Positions 1-8,951 of a stretch of 64,000 bases of DNA are shown here, piece by piece. Position 1 is the first letter of the stretch; each line of letters starts with the position of its first letter. The DNA is taken from assembly GCA_964494505.1 (NCBI GenBank), contig CAZBRO010000019.1, forward strand, positions 40,860-104,859. The letters run 5' to 3'. Made by a program: the position numbers and the translations under genes. Under the pieces are notes generated by a model that worked only from the letters and a program-made list of their open reading frames with translations, did not search any database and was not told where the DNA came from. The stretch comes from CAIYRG01 sp964494505. Its GTDB lineage: Bacteria > Pseudomonadota > Alphaproteobacteria > Micropepsales > Micropepsaceae.

Positions 1-994
1 TGCCGGCAATCGGGTACGCGTTCGCCCTCGGAAGGATGGTCACGCCGACGATCTTGAGGCCCTTCGCATGCACGCGGGCGATGATGTCCTTCATGCCCGA
101 AATCAGCTGCTCTGTGGTCGCGCCCCTCGCAATGTCGTTGGTGCCTTCGAAGAACACGACATGGGAAACGCCCGCATGCGAAAGCACGTCGCGCTCCAGC
201 CGGTCCACGCCGGTGGGCGAACCGACCGGCGGGTTGTAGCCCGGCGCGTCGATCACCGTGTTGCCGCCGATGCCTTCGTTGACGACCGCAAGCCGGATCG
301 GATTCTGCAGCGCCAGACGCTGCGAGACGATGTCCTCCCAGCGGTCATGCGCGTCCAGCGTGGTGCAGGTGCCGTCGGTGATGGAATCCCCGAACGCGAC
401 GATGGTGGTCGCTCCGCCCATGGGCCGTACATCGATGCTCTTCAGCCAGAACATCGCCGTCGTCTTGCCGGTGAAGCCCTTGCCGTCGGCGGAGTCCGTC
501 TGATCGCCTGCGCCATTATCCGTGAAATAAGAGGTCACCTGCGCGTTGCCGTGCTGGCTCGGCTGCACATCCGCTCCCGTGACGAACAGGCTCACGCCGA
601 TATCCTGCTGCGCGTCCACATGCATCGCGACCGCATCGCTTTCGACCGAGCCGCCGGCAGGGATCGTCACGCTTCCCTTGCCGCCGAAGGTCACCGGCTT
701 CACCAGCCCCACCGCCAGCGCCGGCCCCCGCACGCGCGGGCCCAACGTCGCACGGGCAAAGGTGACGGGCGTCTTACCGAAGGTGTTGTCCAGCCGGATG
801 CGGACCGCGTCCCCCGGCAGCGTCACGCGTGCGATCATGCGCACGCTCGCGTTGGTGATCTTGGTCTGCGCGGCGAGGCCCTGCTGCGAGGTGCCCCAGG
901 CGGTCACCCAATTCGCGTTCTGTGCCGATGCCGGCGCGGCCAGCAGAATGGCTGCCAACCCGAGCAGGCTGGAAATTCTCATCTTCGCGCGCAT
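1..994 (-). CDS. SGNH/GDSL-family hydrolase, 3' end cut by window edge
   Basis: An open minus-strand frame begins at an ATG at 994, preceded by a GGAGGGA ribosome site, and is still open at base 1, so the C-terminus with the catalytic Asp/His is outside. The first ~24 residues are a Sec-type signal peptide ending in PASAQ. About 180 residues resembling a beta-sandwich domain precede the hydrolase part. SGNH blocks visible are FGDSITDG with the nucleophile at about Ser204, then EGIGGN and FEGTNDI. This order (accessory domain then SGNH core) is seen in exported esterases and carbohydrate deacetylases. The substrate cannot be deduced. It is divergent from the GMC gene. Confidence 0.85.
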   Translation of the reverse strand, partial: MRAKMRISSLLGLAAILLAAPASAQNANWVTAWGTSQQGLAAQTKITNASVRMIARVTLPGDAVRIRLDNTFGKTPVTFARATLGPRVRGPALAVGLVKPVTFGGKGSVTIPAGGSVESDAVAMHVDAQQDIGVSLFVTGADVQPSQHGNAQVTSYFTDNGAGDQTDSADGKGFTGKTTAMFWLKSIDVRPMGGATTIVAFGDSITDGTCTTLDAHDRWEDIVSQRLALQNPIRLAVVNEGIGGNTVIDAPGYNPPVGSPTGVDRLERDVLSHAGVSHVVFFEGTNDIARGATTEQLISGMKDIIARVHAKGLKIVGVTILPRANAYPIAG

Positions 995-1176
995 GCCGGT
1001 CCCTCCCTCATGTCGCGGGGGCTAAAAACTAGCGCATCGGTTGCACCCAATCCAGGAGACCCGGGCTCCTTGATTCCCCGCAGGCCGCGGCGCGGTTGGC
1101 GTCGTGGCTTGGGATGAGGCCCCATTTCGTTCAGAATTGCGCATTCGCGTATAGGTCCCGGGAAATTCGTCGCTAG

Positions 1177-2787
1177 ATGGCCGAACCAGACGATAGTTTC
1201 GATTACGTCATTGTGGGTGCGGGGAGTGCCGGATGCGTGCTGGCGAACCGGCTGTCCGCGGACGGGCGGACGCGCGTCGCGCTCATCGAAGCCGGCGGCC
1301 GGGATAATTGGATATGGTTCCATATTCCGGTCGGTTATCTGTTTGCCATCGGCAATCCGCGTTCCGATTGGATGTTCCGCACCGAGCCCGATTCGGGGCT
1401 GAACGGGCGCAGCCTGGCTTATCCCCGCGGCAAGGTGATCGGCGGCAGTTCGTCCATCAACGCGATGATCTATATGAGGGGGCAGTCGGCCGATTACGAC
1501 CATTGGCGCCAGATGGGCCTGGAGGGGTGGGGCTGGCGCGACGTGCTGCCCTATTTCCGGAAACACGAGGATCATTTCGGTGGCGGAGACGAATTCCATG
1601 GCGCCGGCGGCGAATGGCGCGTGGACACCCCGCGCGTGCGCTGGGACCTGCTCGGAGCCTTCGCGCGGGCCGCGCGCGATTCCGGTATTCCGTCCACGGA
1701 TGATTTCAACCGCGGCGACAACGAAGGCTGCGGCACTTTCCAGGTCAACCAGAAAGGCGGGCGGCGGCTGAGCACGGCGCGCGGGTTCCTGAAACCGGCG
1801 CTGAGGCGGCCCAATCTGACGCTCATCACGGAGGCGCTGGCGGACCGGGTCGTGTTCGAGGGCAAACGCGCGGCCGGCGTCGTCATCCGGCAGAACGGAA
1901 TCGAACGCACGATTTCCGCGCGGCGCGAGGTGATTCTTTCTGCGGGCGCGGTCGCGACCCCGCCTTTGCTCGAACGCTCGGGTATCGGCGACGGCGAGCG
2001 GCTGCGAACGCTTGGCGTGCCCGTCGTTCATCACGCGCCCGGCGTGGGAGAGAATCTGCAGGATCATCTGCAGCTCCGGCTGATCTTCAAGGTCACGGGC
2101 GTGCGCACCATGAACGCCGATTACCGCTCCCGCATTCGCCGCGCCGGCATGGTGCTGAATTACGCGTTGCGGCGGCGCGGTCCGCTGACCATGGCGCCCT
2201 CGCAATTGGGCGCCTTCACGCGCTCGTCGCCGGATTACGAGACGCCCAATCTGCAATTCCACATCCAGCCCTTGTCGCTCGACAAATTCGGCGATCCCCT
2301 GCACGAATTTCCGGCCTTCACTGCGAGCGTCGCCAATCTGCGCCCCACCAGCAGAGGGTCGATCCATGCGCGGAGCCGCGATGCCGACGATCCGCCTATT
2401 ATCGTGACGAATTATCTCTCCACCCCGGAAGACAGGCGGGTCGCGGTTGACGCGATCCGGCTGACGCGCCGGATAGTCGCCTCACCTGCACTCGCGGCCT
2501 ATCGCCCGGTGGAATTCCGCCCCGGCGCACACCTGCAATCGGATGCGGATTTGCTGCGGGCGGCGGGCGATATCGGCACCACGATCTTCCACCCCGCCGG
2601 CACGGCGAAGATGGGTGCGGAGAGCGATCCCAACGCGGTGGTGGATGCGAGCTTGCGCGCTCGCGGCGTTGAAGGTTTGCGGATCGTCGATGCCTCGGTG
2701 ATGCCGAACATCACATCGGGCAACACGGCGGCTCCCACGATGATGATCGCCGAAAAAGCGGCCGAGATGATTTTGAAGGGGCTGTGA
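1177..2787 (+). CDS. GMC-family FAD-dependent oxidoreductase (choline/alcohol dehydrogenase-like)
   Basis: 536 aa, full length for the glucose-methanol-choline family. The dinucleotide-binding motif GAGSAG is at residues 14-19. The first GMC signature (GKVIGGSSSINAM) follows near residue 90. Near the C-terminus HPAGTAKMG carries the conserved catalytic His, and SGNTAAPTMMIAEK occupies the position of the second active-site block, with Asn where some members have His. It should oxidise an alcohol using FAD. There is no signal peptide, so it is probably cytoplasmic. The neighbouring iorAB and carboxymuconolactone-decarboxylase-like genes suggest a catabolic role, but the substrate is unknown. 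Confidence 0.9.
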   Translation: MAEPDDSFDYVIVGAGSAGCVLANRLSADGRTRVALIEAGGRDNWIWFHIPVGYLFAIGNPRSDWMFRTEPDSGLNGRSLAYPRGKVIGGSSSINAMIYMRGQSADYDHWRQMGLEGWGWRDVLPYFRKHEDHFGGGDEFHGAGGEWRVDTPRVRWDLLGAFARAARDSGIPSTDDFNRGDNEGCGTFQVNQKGGRRLSTARGFLKPALRRPNLTLITEALADRVVFEGKRAAGVVIRQNGIERTISARREVILSAGAVATPPLLERSGIGDGERLRTLGVPVVHHAPGVGENLQDHLQLRLIFKVTGVRTMNADYRSRIRRAGMVLNYALRRRGPLTMAPSQLGAFTRSSPDYETPNLQFHIQPLSLDKFGDPLHEFPAFTASVANLRPTSRGSIHARSRDADDPPIIVTNYLSTPEDRRVAVDAIRLTRRIVASPALAAYRPVEFRPGAHLQSDADLLRAAGDIGTTIFHPAGTAKMGAESDPNAVVDASLRARGVEGLRIVDASVMPNITSGNTAAPTMMIAEKAAEMILKGL

Positions 2788-2792
2788 TTCCC

Positions 2793-2826
2793 CTCCCCCT
2801 GCCCCCTCCCGCAAGGGGAGGGGGAG
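2793..2826. repeat. GC-rich palindrome between convergent genes, possible bidirectional terminator
   Basis: CTCCCCC at 2793-2799 pairs with GGGGGAG at 2820-2826, and an inner CCCCT pairs with AGGGG around a CCCGCA loop. It lies just after the GMC stop and before the converging stop at 2850. Similar C-rich/G-rich hairpins recur in this window (31531, 26571-26705), so it may belong to a REP-like family rather than being a dedicated terminator. No U-tract is present. Confidence 0.5.
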
Positions 2827-2849
2827 CACGCGGGGAAGCAGCAGCTCTT

Positions 2850-3491
2850 TTACTTCGGAAATACCTGAGCCATCCGTACGAGCTTCGGCTCGTTGCCCGG
2901 TGCGGTATCGGCCTTCGCCGCGATCAGCGACATCGCCGTGATGCCGTAATAGCCGGCAAGCCCGATGATGTCGGTGACGCCCTTTTCCCCGAACTGCTTC
3001 ACCGCGGCATTGAAGGTCGCGTCGCTGACATTCTTGTCGCGATAGGTCTCGACCAGATAGTCGTAGATGATCGCTTCGTCGGGCTTCAGCTTGGTCGGGC
3101 GCTTGCCGGCCGCGATGTCCGCGCCTACGGAAGGGTCGAGCCCGCCTTTCACCGCAATCGGATAATGCGCGTGCCAGATATAATCGCTGGTCCAATTGCG
3201 GGCGGCGATCAGGATGGCAAGCTCGGAGAGCCGTCCATCCATCCCCGTGCCCCAGCGCAGATAATCCGACATCTTGATCGCATAGCTCGCGAATTCCGGG
3301 CTGCGCGCATAGACCTTGAACGGCGCGTTGGTGATGTTGCCGGCCCGCGGGCTGTTCTTCAGATCGTCGGCGAACTGCTTGGTCTTGGCGTCCATTTTAT
3401 CGGGCGGAATGGGAGGAAAGCGCACGCTTTGGGCGGCGGCAGGCAACGCCAACGCGACGACGAGCGAAGCAAGAACCGCAAGTTTCTTCAT
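2850..3491 (-). CDS. Exported carboxymuconolactone decarboxylase-like (AhpD fold) protein
   Basis: 213 aa from an ATG at 3491 with a strong GGGAGGGA ribosome site; an in-frame start further upstream would hide the signal peptide. Residues 1-22 form a Sec signal (MKKLAVLASLV to PAAAQS). The mature part has the CMD-fold helix motif WHAHYPIAVKGGL in the place where peroxidase members carry EX(8)CXXC. Both redox cysteines are missing, so alkylhydroperoxidase activity is unlikely. Similar single-domain proteins often sit in aromatic or lactone catabolic clusters. It converges on the GMC gene and is divergent from iorAB. Reaction unknown. Confidence 0.75.
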   Translation of the reverse strand: MKKLAVLASLVVALALPAAAQSVRFPPIPPDKMDAKTKQFADDLKNSPRAGNITNAPFKVYARSPEFASYAIKMSDYLRWGTGMDGRLSELAILIAARNWTSDYIWHAHYPIAVKGGLDPSVGADIAAGKRPTKLKPDEAIIYDYLVETYRDKNVSDATFNAAVKQFGEKGVTDIIGLAGYYGITAMSLIAAKADTAPGNEPKLVRMAQVFPK

Positions 3492-3677
3492 TGTTCCCTC
3501 CCGAGGAATCGGCCCGCCAAGCGCGCGGGTTCCGTTTCTTTCACTTTCGCACAAAGCGGCCGCCCGGTCACGGCTTCTCCGGAAACTTCAATCGCGTCCG
3601 CGTCTTAGGCGCGCCGATTGCGGGCGGCCGTCCTCCCGCATAGATTCGCGCCAACGGACCAGGAGGCCGAAAGCGCC

Positions 3678-4154
3678 ATGGCGAACGTGACCTTGCGCGT
3701 GAACGGGCGCGCACAAACCATAGACGCGGACGACATGAACATGCCGCTGCTCTATGCGCTGCGCGATGATTTGGAGCTGCATGGGCCGAAGTTCGGCTGC
3801 GGCCTCGGACAATGCGGCGCCTGCACGGTGATGGTGGATGGAAACGCGGTGCGTTCGTGCCGGATGACGATTCAGCAGGCGCAAGGGCGCGCCATCACCA
3901 CGCTCGAAGGCTTGGGTTCGCCGGAGCAGATGCACCCGATTCAGGCGGCCTTCGTCGCGGAGCAGGCGGCGCAATGCGGCTATTGCACCAACGGCATGAT
4001 CGTGTCGGCGGCAGCACTTTTGCAGAAAACGCCGAAGCCCACGGAGGCGCAGGTGCGCACGGCGCTTGCGGGCAATCTCTGCCGCTGCGGCACCCATGTG
4101 CGGATATTGCGCGCGGTGATGCGCTCGGCGAATGGAGGGCGCACCAATGGGTGA
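3678..4154 (+). CDS. Two-[2Fe-2S] subunit of molybdenum hydroxylase (isoquinoline 1-oxidoreductase alpha-like), copy 1
   Basis: 158 aa, starting at ATG 3678 after AGGAGG. The N-terminal plant-ferredoxin-like cluster motif is GCGLGQCGACTV, and the C-terminal helical cluster motif combines QCGYCTNGM with NLCRCGTH. This is the small electron-transfer subunit of xanthine dehydrogenase-type enzymes, of IorA type. It passes electrons from the Mo centre of the partner encoded immediately downstream, whose start overlaps this stop by 8 bases. It has no signal peptide, so export is expected to depend on the Tat signal of the partner. Confidence 0.9.
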   Translation: MANVTLRVNGRAQTIDADDMNMPLLYALRDDLELHGPKFGCGLGQCGACTVMVDGNAVRSCRMTIQQAQGRAITTLEGLGSPEQMHPIQAAFVAEQAAQCGYCTNGMIVSAAALLQKTPKPTEAQVRTALAGNLCRCGTHVRILRAVMRSANGGRTNG

Positions 4155-6360
4155 GATGGACATCGCACGGCGCCAATTCCTGAAAGGGACTGGCGCGCTG
4201 GTCGTGGCCTTCACGATGGCCGACGCGTTTCCTGCGCTTGCGCAAAATGCCGGTGTGGGAAAAAGTCTCGCGGCCGATCAGGTGGATTCCTATCTCATCA
4301 TCGGACCCGGAAAAACCGTGACGCTCTATGCCGGTAAGGTCGATATCGGCACCGGCGCGCGCGCGGCATACCGCCAGATCGTGGCCGAAGAACTCGATTT
4401 GGATATAAACGACATCGCCATGTTCGAAGGCGATACCGCGCTCTGCCCGGATCAGGGCGGTACGGGCGGCTCGACGGGCATCGTCAATGGCGGGATGCAG
4501 ATTCGCCAGGCCGCGGCCACCGCGCGTCAGGCGCTGCTCGCGAAAGCCGCCTTCGTTTGGTCCGAACCGGCCGCCGGCCTCTCGGTCAGCAACGGCGTCG
4601 TGCAATCCCCGGACGGCCGGAAGATCGCCTATGAAGAGCTTCTTGCCGGGAATCATTTTGAGGTGAAGCTCGATCCCAAGGCGCCGTTGAAAGACCCCGG
4701 CCAATACAAATATGTCGGCCAGCCCGTTCAGCGGCCCGACCTCCCGGCGAAGATGACGGGCAAGCACACCTATGTGCAGGATTTCCGCCTGCCCGGAATG
4801 CTGCATGCGCGCGTGGTGCGGCCCTATCAAGTCGGCGCAACGCTGGCCGATTTGGACGAAAGCTCCATCGCGAACATTCCCGGTGCGCACGTCGTGCGGA
4901 TCAAGGATTTCCTCGCAGTGGTTGCGGAGCGCGAATGGAACGCCGTGCGCGCCGCCAAGGCGTTGCGCGCGCGCTGGAGCGGCGGCGGCGGCTTGCCGGG
5001 TTCGGAGCGCGTTCACGCGGCCATCCGCACCAGTGAAATCGCCAAGGACGAGGAGCTGATCAAGCAGGGCGACTCGGCGGGAACGCTGCGCGGTGCAGCC
5101 CGCAAATTCGCCGCGAGTTATGAGTGGCCCGCGCAATCGCATGCCTCCATGGGTCCGTCCTGCGCGGTCGCCGATTTCAGGCCGGACGGTCTGACCGTGT
5201 GGTCGTCATCGCAAGGCACGCACGGCTTGCGGCGCAATCTCGCGCGCGATCTGGGCGTGCCGGTCGAGCAGGTGCGCGTCACCTATATGGACGGCGCGGG
5301 CTCCTACGGCTCGAACGGCAGCGACGATGCGGCGGCCGATGCGGCGCTGATCTCGCGCAGCCTCGGCAAGCCGGTGCGCGTGCAATGGATGCGCGAGGAC
5401 GAACACGGATTCGATCCGAAGGGCCCGCCGCAATTGCTCGATTTGCGCGCGGCACTGGATGCGAACGGCAACATCGCGGCGTGGGAAACCGAAGCCTGGC
5501 TGCCGGAGAACACGCCCAATCTGCGCGCGCGTCCGATGCTGGCCTTTCTCGCCGCGGGAATTCCGCAGCCGGTCGGCCAGTCGGTGGCGCAAGTGCAGGG
5601 CAATGCGTATCCGTCATACGAACTTCCCAACATGACGGCGACGGTGCATTGGACGAAGACGACGGCGCTCCGCCCGTCCAATTTGCGCGCGCCGGGAAAA
5701 CCCGGGAACACCTTCGCCGTCGAATGCTTCATCGACGAATTGGCGGCCGCCGCCGCGCGCGATCCGCTGGAATTCCGCCTTGCCCATCTGAAGGACCCGT
5801 TCGGCGTTCGTCTGTTGAAGAACGTGGCGGATCGCATGGGCTGGAAGGCGCGTTCCGGCCCGAACCGCGCCGGTGGCGCGATGCTCACGGGGCGGGCCAT
5901 CACCTATGTCTGGTACAAGCACATGGACAACCGAATGGCGCTGGGGCTGGACCTTTCGGTCGAGCGCGCCACCGGAAAGGTGCGCGTGACGCGCGTTGTC
6001 GCCGCCGTGGAATGCGGGTTGATGATCAATCCCGACGCGGTGAAGAACCAGGTCGAAGGCAACATCATGCAGGCCGTGAGCCGCACGCTGTATGAAGAAG
6101 TGGTGTTCGACCAATCGGGCGTGACAAGCGTGAATTGGGCGAGCTATCCCATCCTCACCTTCCCCGATGCGCCGCAGATCGACGTGGAGCTGATCGGCTC
6201 GACCCGCGACAAGCCCTTGGGAGCGGGCGAAGCGGCATCGGCCCCGGTACCGGCGGCCATCGGGAATGCGGTGTTCGACGCGACGGGGGTGCGCTTGCGC
6301 AAGGTGCCGCTGACGGCCGCGCGCGTCCGCGGCGCGCTGGTCCGCCAGGGCCAGGCGTAA
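4147..6360 (+). CDS. Molybdopterin-cytosine-dinucleotide large subunit (isoquinoline 1-oxidoreductase beta-like), copy 1
   Basis: 737 aa. Start chosen at ATG 4147 because GGAGGG lies about 10 bases upstream and it gives a clean Tat signal (RRQFLKGTGA, ending near PALAQ). The protein has the duplicated aldehyde/xanthine-dehydrogenase Mo-binding architecture of the IorB family, with glycine-rich GTGARAAYRQ and DQGGTGGS segments and GAGSYGSNGSDDAAADAA in the central region. It should hydroxylate a carbonyl or N-heteroaromatic substrate in the periplasm, feeding electrons through the adjacent [2Fe-2S] subunit. A paralogous pair is at 43840-46630. The substrate is not evident. Confidence 0.88.
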   Translation: MGEMDIARRQFLKGTGALVVAFTMADAFPALAQNAGVGKSLAADQVDSYLIIGPGKTVTLYAGKVDIGTGARAAYRQIVAEELDLDINDIAMFEGDTALCPDQGGTGGSTGIVNGGMQIRQAAATARQALLAKAAFVWSEPAAGLSVSNGVVQSPDGRKIAYEELLAGNHFEVKLDPKAPLKDPGQYKYVGQPVQRPDLPAKMTGKHTYVQDFRLPGMLHARVVRPYQVGATLADLDESSIANIPGAHVVRIKDFLAVVAEREWNAVRAAKALRARWSGGGGLPGSERVHAAIRTSEIAKDEELIKQGDSAGTLRGAARKFAASYEWPAQSHASMGPSCAVADFRPDGLTVWSSSQGTHGLRRNLARDLGVPVEQVRVTYMDGAGSYGSNGSDDAAADAALISRSLGKPVRVQWMREDEHGFDPKGPPQLLDLRAALDANGNIAAWETEAWLPENTPNLRARPMLAFLAAGIPQPVGQSVAQVQGNAYPSYELPNMTATVHWTKTTALRPSNLRAPGKPGNTFAVECFIDELAAAAARDPLEFRLAHLKDPFGVRLLKNVADRMGWKARSGPNRAGGAMLTGRAITYVWYKHMDNRMALGLDLSVERATGKVRVTRVVAAVECGLMINPDAVKNQVEGNIMQAVSRTLYEEVVFDQSGVTSVNWASYPILTFPDAPQIDVELIGSTRDKPLGAGEAASAPVPAAIGNAVFDATGVRLRKVPLTAARVRGALVRQGQA

Positions 6361-6367
6361 AACCACT

Positions 6368-6398
6368 CACCATGACCGGGCTCGACCCGGCCATGGTG
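6368..6398 (-). terminator. Hairpin between convergent genes; probable terminator of the NHL-series transcript
   Basis: CACCATGACCGGG (6368-6380) and CCCGGCCATGGTG (6386-6398) form a 13-bp stem with one mismatch (a G-U wobble in the minus-strand RNA) and a 5-base loop. On the minus strand it is followed shortly by a TTTT run, fitting termination of the genes entering from 7477. Confidence 0.6.
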
Positions 6399-6415
6399 AA
6401 CAAAAGGCTGCGTCT

Positions 6416-7477
6416 TTATCCCACCGGCTTGAATTTGTGCACGCGCTTGCCGCGGTTCTCGTCCACGTAGACGTTGCCTTTCGAATCCACCGCGATGCCG
6501 TGGGCCTGGTTGAATTCGCCCGGGAAGCTGCCGGCGCGGCCGAAGCTGCCGACCTTCTTGCCGCTCTCGCGCTCGACAATGTCGACGGTCGCGTTGTTCT
6601 GATTGATGATGAACATGAAACGCTGCTGCGGATCGGGCGAAAAATCGACCGCCACCACCGCGCCGCCGCTCTGCTTGACCTTGCCGTCCTTGGGCGGGGT
6701 CGCCGGCGTCCAGGGAAGCGCGATGCTGCGCTTCAAATTGCCCATCTTGTCGTAGACGCGCATCTCCGAGCCTTGCCGGTTGCACACATACACCATCCCG
6801 TCGCGGCCCAGCGCGAGGCAGTGCACCGTCTCCATGTCTTCCATCTTCCACTGCCGCAGGAACTTGCCGTCCTTGTCCAGCACCGCGACGCGGCGATTGG
6901 AGCCCGAGCCCTCGCCGTCCGAGACATAGATGTCGCCATTGCCGCGATCGACGGAAATGCTCGAGGGCATGTTGAACACGGCGGCGGGCGAATTCAGCGG
7001 CTTGCCCTTGGGTGTGCCGTCCGAGGAATCGAGCTTCCCCTTCGTCCCGATCTGCAGCAGCAGCTTCTTTCCGTCATGGGTGTATTTCTGGATCATTCCG
7101 GAGGGCGCGCTCGCGATCCAGACATTGCCGTCCTTGTCGAAATGACAGGAATGCAGGCGCGGATCGAGCAGCTTCGGATCGCCCCAGGAATTGACCACAT
7201 TGCCTTCGGGATCGAACTCGATGATCGAGGGCGCGAGCGTGCCCGCATTCAGGTCGCCTTCCAGCACGTCCTGCCGGTTCAGGATCAGCACGTGATCCTG
7301 GGCATCGACGCACAAACCGCCGAGGCCGCCCAGCACCCAATTGTTCGGGAGCGGCTTGGGCCAATTGACGTCCGCCTGATATTTCGGCGCCGTCTGGGCC
7401 TCGGCCGCAAGCGAGGGCATGCCCGCCAGCACCAGCGCGCACAATCCGGTTTTCAACGCTGTCTTGAATTCGCGCAT
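6416..7477 (-). CDS. Exported NHL-repeat beta-propeller protein
   Basis: 353 aa from ATG 7477, chosen because GGAG lies 8 bases upstream; a GTG nine bases earlier overlaps the preceding stop as GTGA. A Sec signal ends near LAAEAQT. The rest is a series of NHL blades: repeated hydrophobic strands with D-x-x-G-N-V-W/Y elements such as FDKDGNVWIA and DKDGKFLRQW, and a C-terminal GIAVDSKGNVYV blade. Such propellers bind ligands or act as lyases or lactonases, but no catalytic set can be assigned here. It is last in the minus-strand series after the MBL gene, 5 bases downstream of that stop. Confidence 0.8.
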   Translation of the reverse strand: MREFKTALKTGLCALVLAGMPSLAAEAQTAPKYQADVNWPKPLPNNWVLGGLGGLCVDAQDHVLILNRQDVLEGDLNAGTLAPSIIEFDPEGNVVNSWGDPKLLDPRLHSCHFDKDGNVWIASAPSGMIQKYTHDGKKLLLQIGTKGKLDSSDGTPKGKPLNSPAAVFNMPSSISVDRGNGDIYVSDGEGSGSNRRVAVLDKDGKFLRQWKMEDMETVHCLALGRDGMVYVCNRQGSEMRVYDKMGNLKRSIALPWTPATPPKDGKVKQSGGAVVAVDFSPDPQQRFMFIINQNNATVDIVERESGKKVGSFGRAGSFPGEFNQAHGIAVDSKGNVYVDENRGKRVHKFKPVG

Positions 7478-7482
7478 CTCTT

Positions 7483-8931
7483 TCACTCCACGGCGACGGG
7501 GATGATGCCGATCGCCTTTTTGAGGTTGTCAAAGGGCTTCGCACCCGAGCCATGCGCGGGCGCAATCGTCTTCACGTTGAGATTGAGCTGGGTGATGTTG
7601 CGATAGAGGTCGATGCCATATTCGGGCGTGCGGCCGAAATCCCGCGGATCGGCGCCGGCCGGCGGATTGTAGCCGTCGCCCCAGAAGATCAGTCCTTCCT
7701 TGGGCATGAACACAAGCAGATTGGCGCCGTTATGTCCGCCGATCAGATGATAGATCTCGATGGTCTTGGCGCCGTCGGTCATCACCTTCTTTTCGGTCAC
7801 GGTCTCGAAGGTGGGCTCCTTGGGCGATTTCGACAGCAGGTCGGGCGCAAGGGTGCGCGGCCGGGCCCAGGCCTGCAGAAAAAAAGCGCGGTTCGTTTCG
7901 TGCGTCACCACCGTTGCCCCTTGCGCGACATAGGTGCGAAGCCCGCCGGCATGGTCGTAATGGGCGTGCGTATTGATGACGTATTTGATCGGCTTGTTGG
8001 GGATCTGCTTGGCGATCGCCTCGTTCACCGCGAGCGAGCGGGCTTCGCGGCCGATCCCTTCGACGACGACGACGTAATCCTTGAACTCGACGGCCCAGCT
8101 CCGGGCCCCGTCGGAATTCACGTACCACACGCCGTCGGCGAGCTTGTCCATAGTCACCGTGGGCGGCCCCGGCGGCGGCGCATTCGCGACATTGACGGGC
8201 GCCGGCATCGCGGGCGCCCCATTGGGTCTCACATCGTGGATGATGACGTCCAGTGTGGGATGGCCATCCTCCGTCTGCACGATATGGGTCGGGAATTTGA
8301 CCCCGCCGAAATCGGCATAATCGGAATAGACGATCTCCACCGGATAATCGCCGATCACTTCGTTGGTGTTGAGGAAGCTCACCTTCTCGACGAGGTTCTG
8401 ATCATCGAGGGTGGCTTTCACATCCCGGCCTCCGATCTTGACGGAGATGATCTTGCCGTCGAGCGTGCCGCCATTGGCAAGCGCGGCTTTGACGATGCCG
8501 TGCGGGCTCACCCACAATTGGCGCGTGCGGTCGTTCACCGCTTCGGGTGCGGGAGCCGTGTCGTTGCCGTTCTGGTTCCAGGCAGATTTGCCGCTGACGA
8601 ACTGCACGGTGCGCTGTTCGCCCGCCACCGGCTGGGCGGCGCCCCCATGGGGCGGAGTCTCGGCTTGCGCGCGCACCGCATCGATGCGCATGGCGGGCGC
8701 CTGATAATCGATGGCGACGTCGTAGGAAACCTGATGGAAGCGCGGCCAGGGATCGCCGGGCAGATAGGCCTGCCCGAAACCGAAATTCGAGCCGCTGCCC
8801 GAATATTCGATGGAGGTCAGCTTGGTTGCCCCCATGGCATCGGAGACCGCCGCAAGGCCGGTCTTCTGGGGCTGTGTGCAGCCATGGAGCACGGCCGACA
8901 ATGCGAGAATGGCCGCCCAGTGCATTCGCAT
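7483..8931 (-). CDS. Metallo-beta-lactamase-fold lipoprotein hydrolase
   Basis: 482 aa. Residues 1-18 are a lipoprotein signal with the lipobox cysteine at about residue 18. The C-terminal half is an MBL domain with the zinc motif THAHYDHAGG and a later metal His in GGHNGANLLV; FWGDGYNP fits the bridging Asp region. The N-terminal ~230 residues are a beta-rich extension seen in some exported MBL-fold hydrolases. The reaction could be hydrolysis of a lactone, ester or sulfate ester; sequence alone does not decide. The gene lies in a six-gene minus-strand series with SMP-30, PQQ and NHL propellers. Confidence 0.82.
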   Translation of the reverse strand: MRMHWAAILALSAVLHGCTQPQKTGLAAVSDAMGATKLTSIEYSGSGSNFGFGQAYLPGDPWPRFHQVSYDVAIDYQAPAMRIDAVRAQAETPPHGGAAQPVAGEQRTVQFVSGKSAWNQNGNDTAPAPEAVNDRTRQLWVSPHGIVKAALANGGTLDGKIISVKIGGRDVKATLDDQNLVEKVSFLNTNEVIGDYPVEIVYSDYADFGGVKFPTHIVQTEDGHPTLDVIIHDVRPNGAPAMPAPVNVANAPPPGPPTVTMDKLADGVWYVNSDGARSWAVEFKDYVVVVEGIGREARSLAVNEAIAKQIPNKPIKYVINTHAHYDHAGGLRTYVAQGATVVTHETNRAFFLQAWARPRTLAPDLLSKSPKEPTFETVTEKKVMTDGAKTIEIYHLIGGHNGANLLVFMPKEGLIFWGDGYNPPAGADPRDFGRTPEYGIDLYRNITQLNLNVKTIAPAHGSGAKPFDNLKKAIGIIPVAVE

Positions 8932-8951
8932 CGTCTACTCCTTGGATGAAT

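Noticed and set aside
979..2367. A 462-codon minus-strand frame inside the GMC gene
   Set aside because: Antisense to a clear GMC oxidoreductase; composition is not protein-like.
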